A stretch of DNA of 64,000 nt from Acetobacter oryzoeni (lineage in GTDB: Bacteria > Pseudomonadota > Alphaproteobacteria > Acetobacterales > Acetobacteraceae): contig NZ_CP042808.1 of NCBI RefSeq assembly GCF_004014775.2, positions 1,178,001-1,242,000 on the forward strand, given 5' to 3'. Under the pieces are notes generated by a model. It did not search any database, was not told the origin of the DNA, and saw only the letters and a list, made by a program, of their open reading frames with translations. Each line of letters opens with the position of its first letter. Position 1 is the first letter of the stretch. This document shows positions 41,017-50,406 of this stretch, piece by piece. The translations under genes were made by a program, and so were the position numbers.

Positions 41017-41787
41017 TCACGGCTGGGCAATATGCAGCTTTACACCGTGCTCTTTTAGCAGAGCGCGAATGCCCGCAGGTGGCGGTTGATCGGTATAAAA
41101 CGCGTTAACCTGTGTAATATGCCCAACCCGTGCCATGGGTCTGCGGCGGAATTTGGTATGATCTGCCAATAAAAAAACAGTGCGCGCATTGCGTAGGATC
41201 GCCTGCGCGGCGTTAATTTCATCGGCATCAAAATCCAGCAATGTGCCGTCTTCATCTATGCCGCTAATGCCGATTACACCAAAATCTGCCCGGTATTGCT
41301 CAATCATGGCGGCGGCTGTGGGGCCAACTATGCCACCATCACGCAGGCGCACATGGCCACCCGTAATAATCAGGCTACATTCAGGAGCTGGGGCCAGAAG
41401 TGTAGCAACATGAATATTGTTGGTAATAACCCGCAGCGCCTTATGGGTGCGGAGAGACTGGGCAAAGGCTTCTGTGGTGGTGCCGATGTTGATGAAAAGC
41501 GATGCCCCATTGGGAATAGCCTGTGCGGCATTGCGCCCAATAGCTTCCTTTTCGCGCAGGTTCAGGATTTGCCGATCGGAATAGGAAATGTTTTCTGAAG
41601 GTGAAAGGGAACTGGCCCCGCCATGATGCCGCGCTAAAAGCCCTTGCGCCGCCATGGTATTGACGTCTCGCCGCACGGTTTGCACCGTAACATTGAGCTC
41701 ACGCGCCAGATCTTCACTGGTTGCGTAGCCATGTTGCTGCACCAGCTTGAGAATACGAAACCGACGTTGTTGCACTGCCTGTGTCAT
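41017..41787 (-). CDS. glpR: DeoR-family glycerol-3-phosphate regulator
   Basis: A repressor of glycerol use that is released by glycerol 3-phosphate. The N-terminal DeoR helix-turn-helix is SEDLARELNVTVQTVRRDVN (about 19-38), followed by the linker ARHHGGASS. The sugar-phosphate-binding domain has SLFINIGTTTEAFAQSL, GGHVRLRDGGIVGP and the late LLADHTKFRRRPM motif. It has 256 residues. It lies upstream of glpD-F-K and its start overlaps the recQ stop by four bases. Confidence 0.9.
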   Translation of the reverse strand: MTQAVQQRRFRILKLVQQHGYATSEDLARELNVTVQTVRRDVNTMAAQGLLARHHGGASSLSPSENISYSDRQILNLREKEAIGRNAAQAIPNGASLFINIGTTTEAFAQSLRTHKALRVITNNIHVATLLAPAPECSLIITGGHVRLRDGGIVGPTAAAMIEQYRADFGVIGISGIDEDGTLLDFDADEINAAQAILRNARTVFLLADHTKFRRRPMARVGHITQVNAFYTDQPPPAGIRALLKEHGVKLHIAQP

Positions 41788-43664
41788 GCCTGCGCTGTTT
41801 CAAGAACCTCCAGCACGGCTTCTCCGTACCGTTCCAGCTTGGAGCGCCCTACCCCTTTGATATCGCCCAGTTCATCCAGATCTGAGGGTTTTTCCATGGC
41901 GATATCGCGTAGCACGGAATCATGGAAGATAACGTAAGGTGGAATCTCCTGCTCTTGCGCTTCTTCCCGGCGCCATTGGCGCAAGGCATCAAACAGCGCT
42001 TTGCTATCTTCTGTAAGGGCTATGCCTGTGCTTTGGCTGCCGCGGTCTGATAACCGGCTGGTTGTTTCCACAACAGGGTCTGCCCGTAAGTGAACTTCTT
42101 CTTCTCCGCGCAAAATGGGCCGGGCTACATTCTGGTTCAAAATCAGGCCGCCGTACTGGCCTTCTGTGCGCAAGGCGCCACGGGCTATAAGCTGGCGCAC
42201 CACGCCGCGCCAGAATTGCTCGCTTTTATCCTTGCCAATGCCCCACACGGTCAGCTTGTCATGCCCATTCCGCGTAATGGCTTCTGTGGTTTTGCCGCGC
42301 AATACACCGATAACATGTAGCGCGCCAAAGCATTGCCCTGTGCGATACACGGCAGAAAGCAACTTGCGTGCGGCTTCGGTGCCATCAAATGTCAGCACCG
42401 GGTGCAGGCAGTTATCGCAATGGCCACAGGGTTCGGCCAGCTCTTCACCAAAACAGTGCAGTAAGGCGCGGGTGCGGCAGCTTGTGGTTTCAGTCAGCGC
42501 AATCATGGCTTCCAACCGGCTGCGCATAATCCGCTTTTCGCTCTCTGGTGCAGCAGATTGATCCAGCCAGTAACGTGCACGGGCCATGTCCTCCCCGCCG
42601 TAAAGCAGGAGTGTGTCTGATGGTAGGCCATCGCGCCCTGCTCGGCCAATTTGCTGGTAATAGGCTTCGGGCGAGGCTGGCATATCCAGATGCACAACGG
42701 CACGTACGTCGGGCCTGTCTATACCCATGCCAAAGGCAATGGTGGCCACAATAACAAGGGGTTCACCAGAACGAAAACGCAGCAATGCGGCGCGTTTTTC
42801 TATAGGGGAAAGTCCGGCATGATACGCCAGCGCTGGCCATCCACGTTCACGCAGAGAAGCGGCCATGCGCTCTGTACGCGCACGGCTGCCGCAATACACA
42901 ATACTGGCTGCATCCTTATGCCGCTCCAACGCCGTAATAAGCTGGCGCGTTTCAGACGCTTTGGGCTGTACGGAAATGTTGAGATTAGGCCGATGAAAAC
43001 TGGAAACCAGCACTTCGGCATGCGGCATATCCAGCGCCGCCAGAATATCTTCGCGCGTACGTTCATCTGCTGTGGCAGTAAGGGCAATACGCGGTACATG
43101 CGGGAAATGCCGCGGCAATGCTGTAAGTGCGCGGTATTCTGGCCGGAACTCATGCCCCCAAGCTGAAATACAATGGGCTTCATCAATAGCAATAACCGAA
43201 AGCGGTATGCGCACCAGCCGGTCCAGCGTGCCGGATGAAAGCAGCCGTTCTGGGGAAATATACAGCAGGTCTATCCGCCCGTTTGCCAGATCTGAACGGA
43301 TTTTGGCGGCTTCATCCCCTTCCAGTTCAGAGTGGAGAGCCGCCGCGTTAATGCCAAGCTGGCGCAGGCCCGCAACCTGATCATCCATCAAAGCAATAAG
43401 GGGGGAAATAACCAGCCCCATGCCTTCCCGGCAGAGGGCGGGGATTTGGTAACAGACACTTTTGCCGCCGCCGGTTGGCATAAGCACCAGTGTATCTCTG
43501 CCTTCCATAACGCATTCAACGGCTTGCGCCTGAAGGCTGCGAAAACCCGGAAAGCCAAAAACCGCCTGCAGGACTTCCTGCGGCGGTTTGCCAGCAAACC
43601 GGTCCCGTTCCAGCCTGCTATGTGAAAACTGAGAGGGCGTGGATATGGAGCCGGTTTCTGTCAT
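41784..43664 (-). CDS. recQ: ATP-dependent DNA helicase RecQ
   Basis: RecQ unwinds recombination intermediates. Walker A is LMPTGGGKSVCYQIP, the DEAH box is AIDEAHCISAWGHEFRPEY and motif VI is QQIGRAGRDGLPS. The zinc-binding part has CGHCDNC, followed by a winged-helix region, and a single HRDC domain ends the protein (ETSD-like SDLDELGDIKGVGRSKLERYG). I chose the ATG at 43664 where homology begins, giving 626 residues; a longer in-frame start would overlap the upstream gene. The ribosome-binding site is poor. It lies between a lipoprotein gene and glpR. Confidence 0.95.
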   Translation of the reverse strand: MTETGSISTPSQFSHSRLERDRFAGKPPQEVLQAVFGFPGFRSLQAQAVECVMEGRDTLVLMPTGGGKSVCYQIPALCREGMGLVISPLIALMDDQVAGLRQLGINAAALHSELEGDEAAKIRSDLANGRIDLLYISPERLLSSGTLDRLVRIPLSVIAIDEAHCISAWGHEFRPEYRALTALPRHFPHVPRIALTATADERTREDILAALDMPHAEVLVSSFHRPNLNISVQPKASETRQLITALERHKDAASIVYCGSRARTERMAASLRERGWPALAYHAGLSPIEKRAALLRFRSGEPLVIVATIAFGMGIDRPDVRAVVHLDMPASPEAYYQQIGRAGRDGLPSDTLLLYGGEDMARARYWLDQSAAPESEKRIMRSRLEAMIALTETTSCRTRALLHCFGEELAEPCGHCDNCLHPVLTFDGTEAARKLLSAVYRTGQCFGALHVIGVLRGKTTEAITRNGHDKLTVWGIGKDKSEQFWRGVVRQLIARGALRTEGQYGGLILNQNVARPILRGEEEVHLRADPVVETTSRLSDRGSQSTGIALTEDSKALFDALRQWRREEAQEQEIPPYVIFHDSVLRDIAMEKPSDLDELGDIKGVGRSKLERYGEAVLEVLETAQA

Positions 43665-43668
43665 TCTA

Positions 43669-44046
43669 TCAGGGGTTGGCCAGTTCAATCTCCACGCGGC
43701 GGGAGCCAACCTGCATGCCTTCGCTGCTGGAAGGTGCGCGTGGGGTCTGGACGATATGATCACCCGCCACGCCATCTTCGCTCAGCTGCTGGGCAACAGC
43801 CTTGGCGCGCTGAATGGCCAGAAGAGCATCGGCAGAAAGATCATGTCCTGCGTGTGCATAACCTTCCACTTTTACAATGCGGGAAGGATGCTTTCTGGAT
43901 TCGTCCGCCACCTGCAACAGGACATTGCGAGCATTGTCATCCAGCTCTGTTGACCGAGCGGAAAAGAAAACCACGTATTTGCGTGGTGCATTGCCAGCAC
44001 AGGCAGCCAAAAGGCAGAGACCAGCAACAGGAAGCAAGCGGCGCAT
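43669..44046 (-). CDS. OmpA-domain lipoprotein
   Basis: A small outer-membrane lipoprotein that probably binds peptidoglycan. The signal ends in the lipobox LLAAC (Cys about residue 16). The rest is an OmpA C-terminal domain: YVVFFSARSTELDDNAR, IVKVEGYAHAGHD and AIQRAKAVAQQLSEDGVAGDHI, ending in VGSRRVEIEL. I chose the ATG at 44046 with AGGA upstream; a TTG six codons earlier is unlikely. It has 125 residues. The usual Pal-type TGHTD reads EGYAHAGHD, so it is not Pal itself. The gene is four bases from recQ on the same strand. Confidence 0.82.
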   Translation of the reverse strand: MRRLLPVAGLCLLAACAGNAPRKYVVFFSARSTELDDNARNVLLQVADESRKHPSRIVKVEGYAHAGHDLSADALLAIQRAKAVAQQLSEDGVAGDHIVQTPRAPSSSEGMQVGSRRVEIELANP

Positions 44047-44124
44047 ATAAAATGTCCTAATCAAGATATGTAATTATTTCCTAACTGGTGCCCTGCTGGG
44101 GCCATTACGTCAACATAGATTTGC

Positions 44125-45819
44125 TTACGCAACGGCAGCTTTGGCAATTCCGGCAGAAAGCCGCCAGATACGGTCCAGCTTTTCCACACCAGTCAGGCGG
44201 TGGGCAATAAGGATAACTGTGCGCCCTTCTGTAACGGTGTTGAGTGTGCGCAGGAAGTCTTGCTCGGTCTGGGCATCCAACCCGGTTGCCGGTTCATCCA
44301 GAATCATGATGGGTGCTTGTGTAAGCAATGTACGGGCCAGCGCAATACGCCGCCCCTGCCCGCCAGATAGCCGTACCCCACCTTCACCCAGCCATGTGTC
44401 CAGCCCTTCTGGCAGGTTGCGAACAACATCTGCAATGGCGGCTTCTTCCAACGCCCGCCATAGGTCTTCTTCCGTGGCGTCCGGGCGGCCCAATAGCAGG
44501 TTGGCGCGGATGGTATCATCAAACAGATGGGTGGCCTGAGAAAGCCATGCGATACGCTGGCGTAGAGAGTCTGCCTTAATGCGCGAAATATCCTCCCCGC
44601 CCAGCGTGATGGTGCCTGCTTCTGGCGTAGCTGCTTTGAGGAGTAGCGCCGCAAGGCTGGATTTACCCACGCCAGATGGCCCCAAAATAGCTACGCGCGT
44701 ACCTGCGGGAATATCCAGCGTAAGGCCATCAAACACCCATGGGCGATTTGCAGCCCAGCGGAATTTTACGCCTTCTACATGAATATGTGTGTCTAGCGGT
44801 GCATCTGTTTGCTCAGATGCCGGAATGCTGATGGCAGATGGCTGTTCAGCCACTTCTACCACGCGACGTGCTGCGGACCCCATTGCGCCAGCCTGTAACC
44901 CAGCGCGGGTGAGTGCTGCGGCACTTTCAAAAGCAGCAACGGTTAGGAACAGAATGCCCACACCTTCAAGCGCAGGGATGTGCTCTGCAAATAGGCCGCC
45001 AATGCTTAGCAGCACAGCAAACACGGCAATCTGCCCGGCCAGAAAAGCCATGGCATTGGCAAGGGCAGCCCGCCGTGCCAGACGCAGCTGATCTTGCAGG
45101 AGTGCTGCATCTGCCGCCTGCACACGCGCCAGCATACGGCCTTCTGCACCAAAGGCGCGGATTTCACGCAGGCCCCCTACCAGATCCAGCACCGTAATGC
45201 GCAAATGGGCCAGATGATGCACAATCTGGCTGGCAGATGCGCGGCTGGAACGCGCAATCATCCACGGCACTACAAAAGCAGAGCAGGCAAACAGCAGCCC
45301 CACCATAAAGCCCAGCAGCACACTGGCATGGCCCGCAATAATGACCAAAGCGGGGAATGTTACACAGGCGCAGATAAGCGGCATGACAATTCGCAGGTAC
45401 AGCCCATCTAGCGTGCCAATGTCTGAAACAAGGCGGGAAAGCATATCCCCAGCCCGGCGGAAGCCCAGCCCGGCAGCAGCGCCCTGTGCGAGGGAGCGGA
45501 AAAACCATACGCGCAAATCAGCCAGCGCGCGGAACATGGCATCATGCGCGAACAGGCGTTCTGCATAACGCAGGATCACACGGCCTGCACCAATCCAGCG
45601 CAAGGCGGCTGTGGCAACAACAATTTCGCCCATAACGCAACCGGCCAAACGCAGACCAGAAGTTTGCATCAGGGCCAGCCCAAAAGCCAAGGCCAGCAGA
45701 GCCAGAACAATACCACCCGCAAGGCGCACGCCCTGTTTGCGCCAAAGCGCAAAAACGGTGCGGATGGCTTGCCAGTCTGTTAGTTCCCCTGTGGGGCGTG
45801 GGTTAGGGAGAGAGGTCAT
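44125..45819 (-). CDS. cydC: CydC subunit of the heterodimeric thiol/haem ABC exporter
   Basis: CydC works with CydD to export glutathione and cysteine to the periplasm, which is needed for cytochrome bd assembly. Six membrane helices fill the first 300 residues. The ATPase holds Walker A GPSGVGKSSL, signature VRLSGGQGRRIAL and Walker B IMILDEPATGLD. It has 564 residues. It starts two bases after cydD, so the two are translated together. No cytochrome bd genes (cydAB) are in the window. Confidence 0.92.
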   Translation of the reverse strand: MTSLPNPRPTGELTDWQAIRTVFALWRKQGVRLAGGIVLALLALAFGLALMQTSGLRLAGCVMGEIVVATAALRWIGAGRVILRYAERLFAHDAMFRALADLRVWFFRSLAQGAAAGLGFRRAGDMLSRLVSDIGTLDGLYLRIVMPLICACVTFPALVIIAGHASVLLGFMVGLLFACSAFVVPWMIARSSRASASQIVHHLAHLRITVLDLVGGLREIRAFGAEGRMLARVQAADAALLQDQLRLARRAALANAMAFLAGQIAVFAVLLSIGGLFAEHIPALEGVGILFLTVAAFESAAALTRAGLQAGAMGSAARRVVEVAEQPSAISIPASEQTDAPLDTHIHVEGVKFRWAANRPWVFDGLTLDIPAGTRVAILGPSGVGKSSLAALLLKAATPEAGTITLGGEDISRIKADSLRQRIAWLSQATHLFDDTIRANLLLGRPDATEEDLWRALEEAAIADVVRNLPEGLDTWLGEGGVRLSGGQGRRIALARTLLTQAPIMILDEPATGLDAQTEQDFLRTLNTVTEGRTVILIAHRLTGVEKLDRIWRLSAGIAKAAVA

Positions 45820-45821
45820 GC

Positions 45822-47543
45822 TCAGGCTGCTCCCTGTCGGCTGATAACGCGGCCACCGGCCAGATCTATACGGCGGCCTTTAAACATATGCACGGCGGCA
45901 GAATGGGTGGCCAGAATAACGGTGCGGCCTACGGCCAAGCGTTGCAGGCTTTCAAACACGCTTTTTTCTGTTGCCGGGTCCAGATGCGCTGTGGGTTCAT
46001 CCAGCAGCAGCACCGGGGCATTTTTCAGGTAAGCGCGGGCAATGGCAATACGCTGAGCCTGCCCACCGGAAAGACCAAACCCACCTTCCCCAATCCGAGT
46101 TTCCAGCCCTTCGGGCAGGCTGGGCAAAAACTGGTCAACCGCAGCAGATTTTAGCGCGGCCTGAAGTTCGGCATCGCTGGCATCAGGTTTTGCAAACAGA
46201 ATGTTTTCGCGCAGGGTGCCGGCAAACAGAACGGGTTTTTGCCCAATCCAAGAAACCATGCGTGCCAGTGCGTCTGGCACAATGCTATCCAGCGGTGCAC
46301 CGTTAAACAGAACGCGCCCTGTATCGGGCTGAATAAAGCCCAGCAGCAATTCCATGATGGTGGATTTGCCGGAGCCTGAAGCCCCTGCCAGAATCAAAGT
46401 TTCACCTGCAGGCACGGTAAAGCTGACATGGTCTAGCGCCAGACCACGTGCCGGGTCCCACGAAAAGCTGACATCATCAAAGGAAACCATCACGCCATTG
46501 GCGTTGACGGTGCGTGCACCCTCAGGCGCAGGGCGATCCTGAGCTTCAGGCAGTTCCAGAACAGCCGTTGCGGCCCCTTGGGCATGTGCCCTGTCCTGAT
46601 AAGCAAGAGCCAAGCCACGTAGAGGCGCAAAAAACTCGGGCACAGCCAGCAGGACAAACAGCCCTGCTGTAACGGCATGCACCAATGCCGGAGCACTCCC
46701 CTCCGCCTGTAAGGCCAGAGCCTGCCTGCCATCCATAATGGCAATGGCGATCAAAGCAACAACCATGGCGCAGTCGATGGAAGCGGAAGACAGAAACGCA
46801 ACCCGCAGCACTTTCATGGTGCGCTGGCGCAGTTCTTCAGCGGCATCACCCAGCTTGCGGGTTTCATCTTCTGCCCGGCCTGCCAGCACAATGGTGGCAA
46901 TGCCTTTAACCCGGTCCAGAAAACGCGCCTGCAGGCGTGTCATGGCCAGAAACTGGTTGCGGGAAGCCACAGCCGCCCCAATACCGAACAGTGCCTGCCC
47001 AAAAGGTACGGCGATACCGCACAGACCCAGAACCAGAGCTGCATGAGGCTGCACAAAGGCTATGGGGATAAGAATGGCAACAGGTGCTGCAATCCACAGA
47101 ATAGAAGCAGGAATCCAGCGGCCAAAAAAGCCGTCCAGCGCTTCCACACGGTCTACAATGGTGGAAGCCAGCACACCGCTATGCACGCGGCGCAACAGTG
47201 CAGGCCCACCTGTAAGAACAGAGGCCAGAACCTCACCACGTAACCGGCGGCGTGCGGCAATGCCTGCACGTGCGGCACCTGTATCGGCCTGAACCATAAC
47301 CAAAGCGCGTAGAATGGCCAGAACAGGAAAGGCCAGAAAAGGCCATACAGGCATGGGGCCTGCGGCTTCTGCCATTTTCCAGTTTACCAGGGCATGCCCC
47401 AGCACAACGGCCACACACCAGACTTGTCCTATACCGACAAGACTGGAGAGCAGCCCGGCTCCAACCACTGATCGCGCTGCCTGACGCCCCAGACGCGATT
47501 GTGTCCGTGTCCAGTTGCGGATTGCTGCTTTCTCGTTGCTCAT
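45822..47543 (-). CDS. cydD: CydD subunit of the heterodimeric thiol/haem ABC exporter
   Basis: CydD pairs with CydC. The membrane domain starts with an N-terminal cytoplasmic tail and helices from about residue 23 (SVVGAGLLSSLVGIGQVWCVAVV). Walker A is GASGSGKSTIME, the signature is GLSGGQAQRIAIARAY and Walker B is VLLLDEPTAHLD. It has 573 residues. It is the first gene of the pair, and the stop of the histidine kinase lies 92 bases before it on the same strand, so the promoter is probably in that gap. Confidence 0.92.
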   Translation of the reverse strand: MSNEKAAIRNWTRTQSRLGRQAARSVVGAGLLSSLVGIGQVWCVAVVLGHALVNWKMAEAAGPMPVWPFLAFPVLAILRALVMVQADTGAARAGIAARRRLRGEVLASVLTGGPALLRRVHSGVLASTIVDRVEALDGFFGRWIPASILWIAAPVAILIPIAFVQPHAALVLGLCGIAVPFGQALFGIGAAVASRNQFLAMTRLQARFLDRVKGIATIVLAGRAEDETRKLGDAAEELRQRTMKVLRVAFLSSASIDCAMVVALIAIAIMDGRQALALQAEGSAPALVHAVTAGLFVLLAVPEFFAPLRGLALAYQDRAHAQGAATAVLELPEAQDRPAPEGARTVNANGVMVSFDDVSFSWDPARGLALDHVSFTVPAGETLILAGASGSGKSTIMELLLGFIQPDTGRVLFNGAPLDSIVPDALARMVSWIGQKPVLFAGTLRENILFAKPDASDAELQAALKSAAVDQFLPSLPEGLETRIGEGGFGLSGGQAQRIAIARAYLKNAPVLLLDEPTAHLDPATEKSVFESLQRLAVGRTVILATHSAAVHMFKGRRIDLAGGRVISRQGAA

Positions 47544-47635
47544 AACACAAGGCGTTTATACCGACAGGCGCAAGACGCAAACAGTTTAGAAAGCCAACCC
47601 CTGCTGCAATCTGGGCATAGCGTGTATTTTTTGTC

Positions 47636-49414
47636 TTATTTTTTGGTCTCTGGTGGGTTTTCTGGCAGGCGCATGACCAACGTATATTGCACGCCGCCTT
47701 CCCCCTTATACGTAAGTGTTGCCTTAAGCTGGCGCGCAAATGCGTGAATGAGTTTAAGGCCAATACCTTGATGTATTGGCGGTTCTTCCCATACACACCC
47801 TACGCCGTTATCTCCAACCTGCATGGTAAGTTGGCCATGGCTGCGGTGCAGGCGCACAAAAATCGTGCCTTTCTGCCCATCGGGGAAAGCATATTTAATG
47901 GAGTTGGTGATAATCTCCGTAACAATCAGGGCGAGAGGCACAGCCTGATCCGGGTCCATCCAGAAACTGTCTGAAACCACGTCCAGCGTCATGCGCCCAG
48001 ATTCTGATTCTCCGGCAATGTGGAGTGTCTGCTCACAAAGCTCTTTGAGAAAAACAGACATGTTCAGGCTGTTCAGGGCATCTTCTGCGTAGAGTGTCCG
48101 ATGCAGTGTTGCCAGTGCACGAATTCTATCACGCGCGAGGGCAAATTCTGCCCGCACCTCCGGGTGTTCAATCTGGTTGGCCTGCAGGTTGAGCAAGGAG
48201 GCCACAATCTGGAGATTGTTCTTAACGCGGTGGTGCACTTCCTTCATTAGCAGTTGCTGATGCGCCATTGCCTTTTTGAGCCGTGCTTCATGGCGAGAAA
48301 GGCGGCGTGTGGCACGGGTAAAAGCCTGCCCAAGGCGCTGGAGTTCAAGTGGCATGGAGCGGGTGATGCGTGCATCAAAAATCCCTTCCATCTGCCATTT
48401 CTGCACGGAATATGTGAGGCGACGCAAAGGGCCTATCAACACAATATTGGCCGCTAACGTAACGGCAACCAGGCCGATGACCAGTAGCAATACCAGCCCT
48501 ACAATTTGCAGGATCATGGTATGCAGGGCATCAGATTCCATGGATGTGCGCTGGGTGGAAACCAGAATATCTGCTCCACCAGCAATAGCCCCGAGAGCAT
48601 ACCCCCCCAACCCGGTGGGGAGCGTGATAATGCTGCGCTCACTGTTTTCCAGCGCATTCTTGAGTTCATGCACGATGGAAGGTGGTGGAGATTGCCACCC
48701 GCAATCCGAACATACAGGCAACAACTGCCCATTATGCATGAGCAGCCACGCCTGTATGGGGTTGTCATCTTCTGCAAAAACCTGCCAGCCGGAGGCGCTG
48801 CCCAGATACGCCCTTTGCCGGGATATCTGGAGAATGCCCATCAGATAGCCATGTGCTTCAGGGAGGGCCAAAAAACCTGCTGGCACGGTAATGCGCAAAA
48901 AAGCGCCACCTTCCCCCGGTCCGCCACTGGTCTGCACGGCCTCAAGCAATGTGGAATGTACATCTGTTGGCATGGAAAGAGCCCCTACCTCCGCACATCC
49001 CCGCCCTTGGGGGGAAACGGATTGAATGGGTTTTCCTTCATCATCCAGCACGGAAAGAAAGCAGTAACGCTGCCCACTAATGGTTTCCATAAGCCGGAGG
49101 GCATGCACAATCTGATCCGGTGTCAGATCCATATGGCCTATGGTTTCAAGGGCGCTACGTAATCTGTCTGTATCGTGGCGGAATTGCAGGTCCAGCCGCA
49201 TAATGGCGTTGCCAGCACGTTGCGCACTGCCCAGAGTAACTTCGCGGTAATTATGCAGAGCCAGCACAGCGCCAATGGCAATAACAGGAACAGCTGAAAG
49301 GCAGATCAGCAGCCGCATCCGTGCGCTTGTGGTGCTGAAAATACGCCCTAAACCAGACAGAAGGGAGGCCGCTACCCGGCTTGCAGGGCCTTCCCCTCGC
49401 CCACTGATATGCAA
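47636..49414 (-). CDS. sensor histidine kinase (HisKA_2/HWE type), likely general stress kinase
   Basis: A two-helix membrane sensor. The first helix is at about 34-54, a periplasmic domain covers about 55-300 (with CSDC near 236), the second helix is at 301-325, and a HAMP-like linker follows. The HisKA_2 domain has EVHHRVKNNLQIVASLLNLQ with the phospho-acceptor His near residue 394, and the HATPase has EIITNSIKYAFPDG and DNGVGC. It has 592 residues. It is next to NepR, EcfG and PhyR, so it probably controls PhyR phosphorylation. The signal it senses is not known. Confidence 0.88.
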   Translation of the reverse strand: MHISGRGEGPASRVAASLLSGLGRIFSTTSARMRLLICLSAVPVIAIGAVLALHNYREVTLGSAQRAGNAIMRLDLQFRHDTDRLRSALETIGHMDLTPDQIVHALRLMETISGQRYCFLSVLDDEGKPIQSVSPQGRGCAEVGALSMPTDVHSTLLEAVQTSGGPGEGGAFLRITVPAGFLALPEAHGYLMGILQISRQRAYLGSASGWQVFAEDDNPIQAWLLMHNGQLLPVCSDCGWQSPPPSIVHELKNALENSERSIITLPTGLGGYALGAIAGGADILVSTQRTSMESDALHTMILQIVGLVLLLVIGLVAVTLAANIVLIGPLRRLTYSVQKWQMEGIFDARITRSMPLELQRLGQAFTRATRRLSRHEARLKKAMAHQQLLMKEVHHRVKNNLQIVASLLNLQANQIEHPEVRAEFALARDRIRALATLHRTLYAEDALNSLNMSVFLKELCEQTLHIAGESESGRMTLDVVSDSFWMDPDQAVPLALIVTEIITNSIKYAFPDGQKGTIFVRLHRSHGQLTMQVGDNGVGCVWEEPPIHQGIGLKLIHAFARQLKATLTYKGEGGVQYTLVMRLPENPPETKK

Positions 49415-49419
49415 AGTGC

Positions 49420-49701
49420 TTAATCCTGTTTTTCTCGATCTTCCTGAATCAGCTTAAGCAGTTCTTCAGGCACGGGTTCATTCACAACGTTATCAAACAT
49501 CTGGTGCAGGCCACGCTTCAGCCAGAGGTCAAAAGCTTTATCCCGCTTTTTTTTCGGCTTTCGGGATTGGGTATCGTCTTTCCTTTTTCCCATCCTGAAC
49601 TCCGGTTTCTGCCATACCATCCATTCGGGCATGACCTGTTGGGTGCTGTGTTTGCACGACTCTGCGGGCTTTGGATCCCTGACATCAGTATCGTACGCCA
49701 T
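49420..49701 (-). CDS. nepR: NepR-family anti-sigma factor
   Basis: NepR holds EcfG sigma factors inactive until phosphorylated PhyR binds it. The NepR helix is clear: KRGLHQMFDNVVNEPVPEEL (about residues 66-85) after a basic KPKKKRDKAFDLW. The longest frame gives 93 residues. A second ATG at 49593, behind CCGGAGTTCAGG, gives 57 residues, near the usual 60, and removes an N-terminus that looks unconserved. I think the shorter form is more likely. The long frame begins five bases after the EcfG stop. Confidence 0.88.
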   Translation of the reverse strand: MAYDTDVRDPKPAESCKHSTQQVMPEWMVWQKPEFRMGKRKDDTQSRKPKKKRDKAFDLWLKRGLHQMFDNVVNEPVPEELLKLIQEDREKQD

Positions 49702-49706
49702 TGCAT

Positions 49707-50300
49707 TTATGCCGTCTGCTGTGCGTTACGCGTTGTGTTGCGGGCCGTGCGGGTTTTCCGTCGAGCAGAAGATGTTCTGGTGGTGGATTCTGAACCTGTT
49801 TTGTCAGAAACACCAATGTCCTCTTCTCCCATCAGCCAGACTTCCAGCTGCCGACGTGCCCGAAAAACCCGGCTTTTTGCTGTACCCACAGCGCATCCGG
49901 CAATGTCTGCCAGTTCCTGATAGCTCATCCCTTCCAGAACTCCCAAGACCAAAGCTTCCCGCTGGTCGTCTGGCAGCCGTGCAAGTGCTGCATCCAGTTC
50001 TTTCAGGGCCAATCTGTCTTCATGCCGCCCGCTGACAGACAGCAGAGACTGAGGGGTATCATCAATGTTCCCGACCTCACGCTTTTTGCGAAGATCAGAG
50101 ATAAAACGGTTACGCAGAATACGGTGCATCCATGCGGCAAAATTGGTGCCCATAACAAAGCTTTCCTGCGCTGCCAGAGCATTGCACACAGTATCCTGCA
50201 CAAGATCTTCGGCTACAGAACGATTGCGGGTGAGCGCCAATGCCTGCACGCGCAGTTTGGGGAGGATAGCGATAACCTGATCATGGAAAGAGGCTGTCAT
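49707..50300 (-). CDS. ECF sigma factor, EcfG type
   Basis: The general-stress sigma factor that directs RNA polymerase when released from NepR. Sigma region 2 has ALALTRNRSVAEDLVQDTVC and NFAAWMHRILRNRFISDLRK. Region 4 has LPDDQREALVLGVLEGMSYQ and DIAGCAVGTAKSRVFRARR. After region 4, the last 35 residues form an Arg/Thr/Ser-rich tail (TTRTSSARRKTRTARNTTRN) that EcfG proteins normally lack. It has 197 residues. It shares a transcript with nepR. Confidence 0.88.
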   Translation of the reverse strand: MTASFHDQVIAILPKLRVQALALTRNRSVAEDLVQDTVCNALAAQESFVMGTNFAAWMHRILRNRFISDLRKKREVGNIDDTPQSLLSVSGRHEDRLALKELDAALARLPDDQREALVLGVLEGMSYQELADIAGCAVGTAKSRVFRARRQLEVWLMGEEDIGVSDKTGSESTTRTSSARRKTRTARNTTRNAQQTA

Positions 50301-50406
50301 TTTTGTGTTCTCCGCCTTGTGGATCTCTTACCCCTTCAATGTTCGGCGGAGTGAAAAGGTTACATTCAAAAACAAGCGAGTGTTCACGAAAACGAGAGCT
50401 TCAGAT

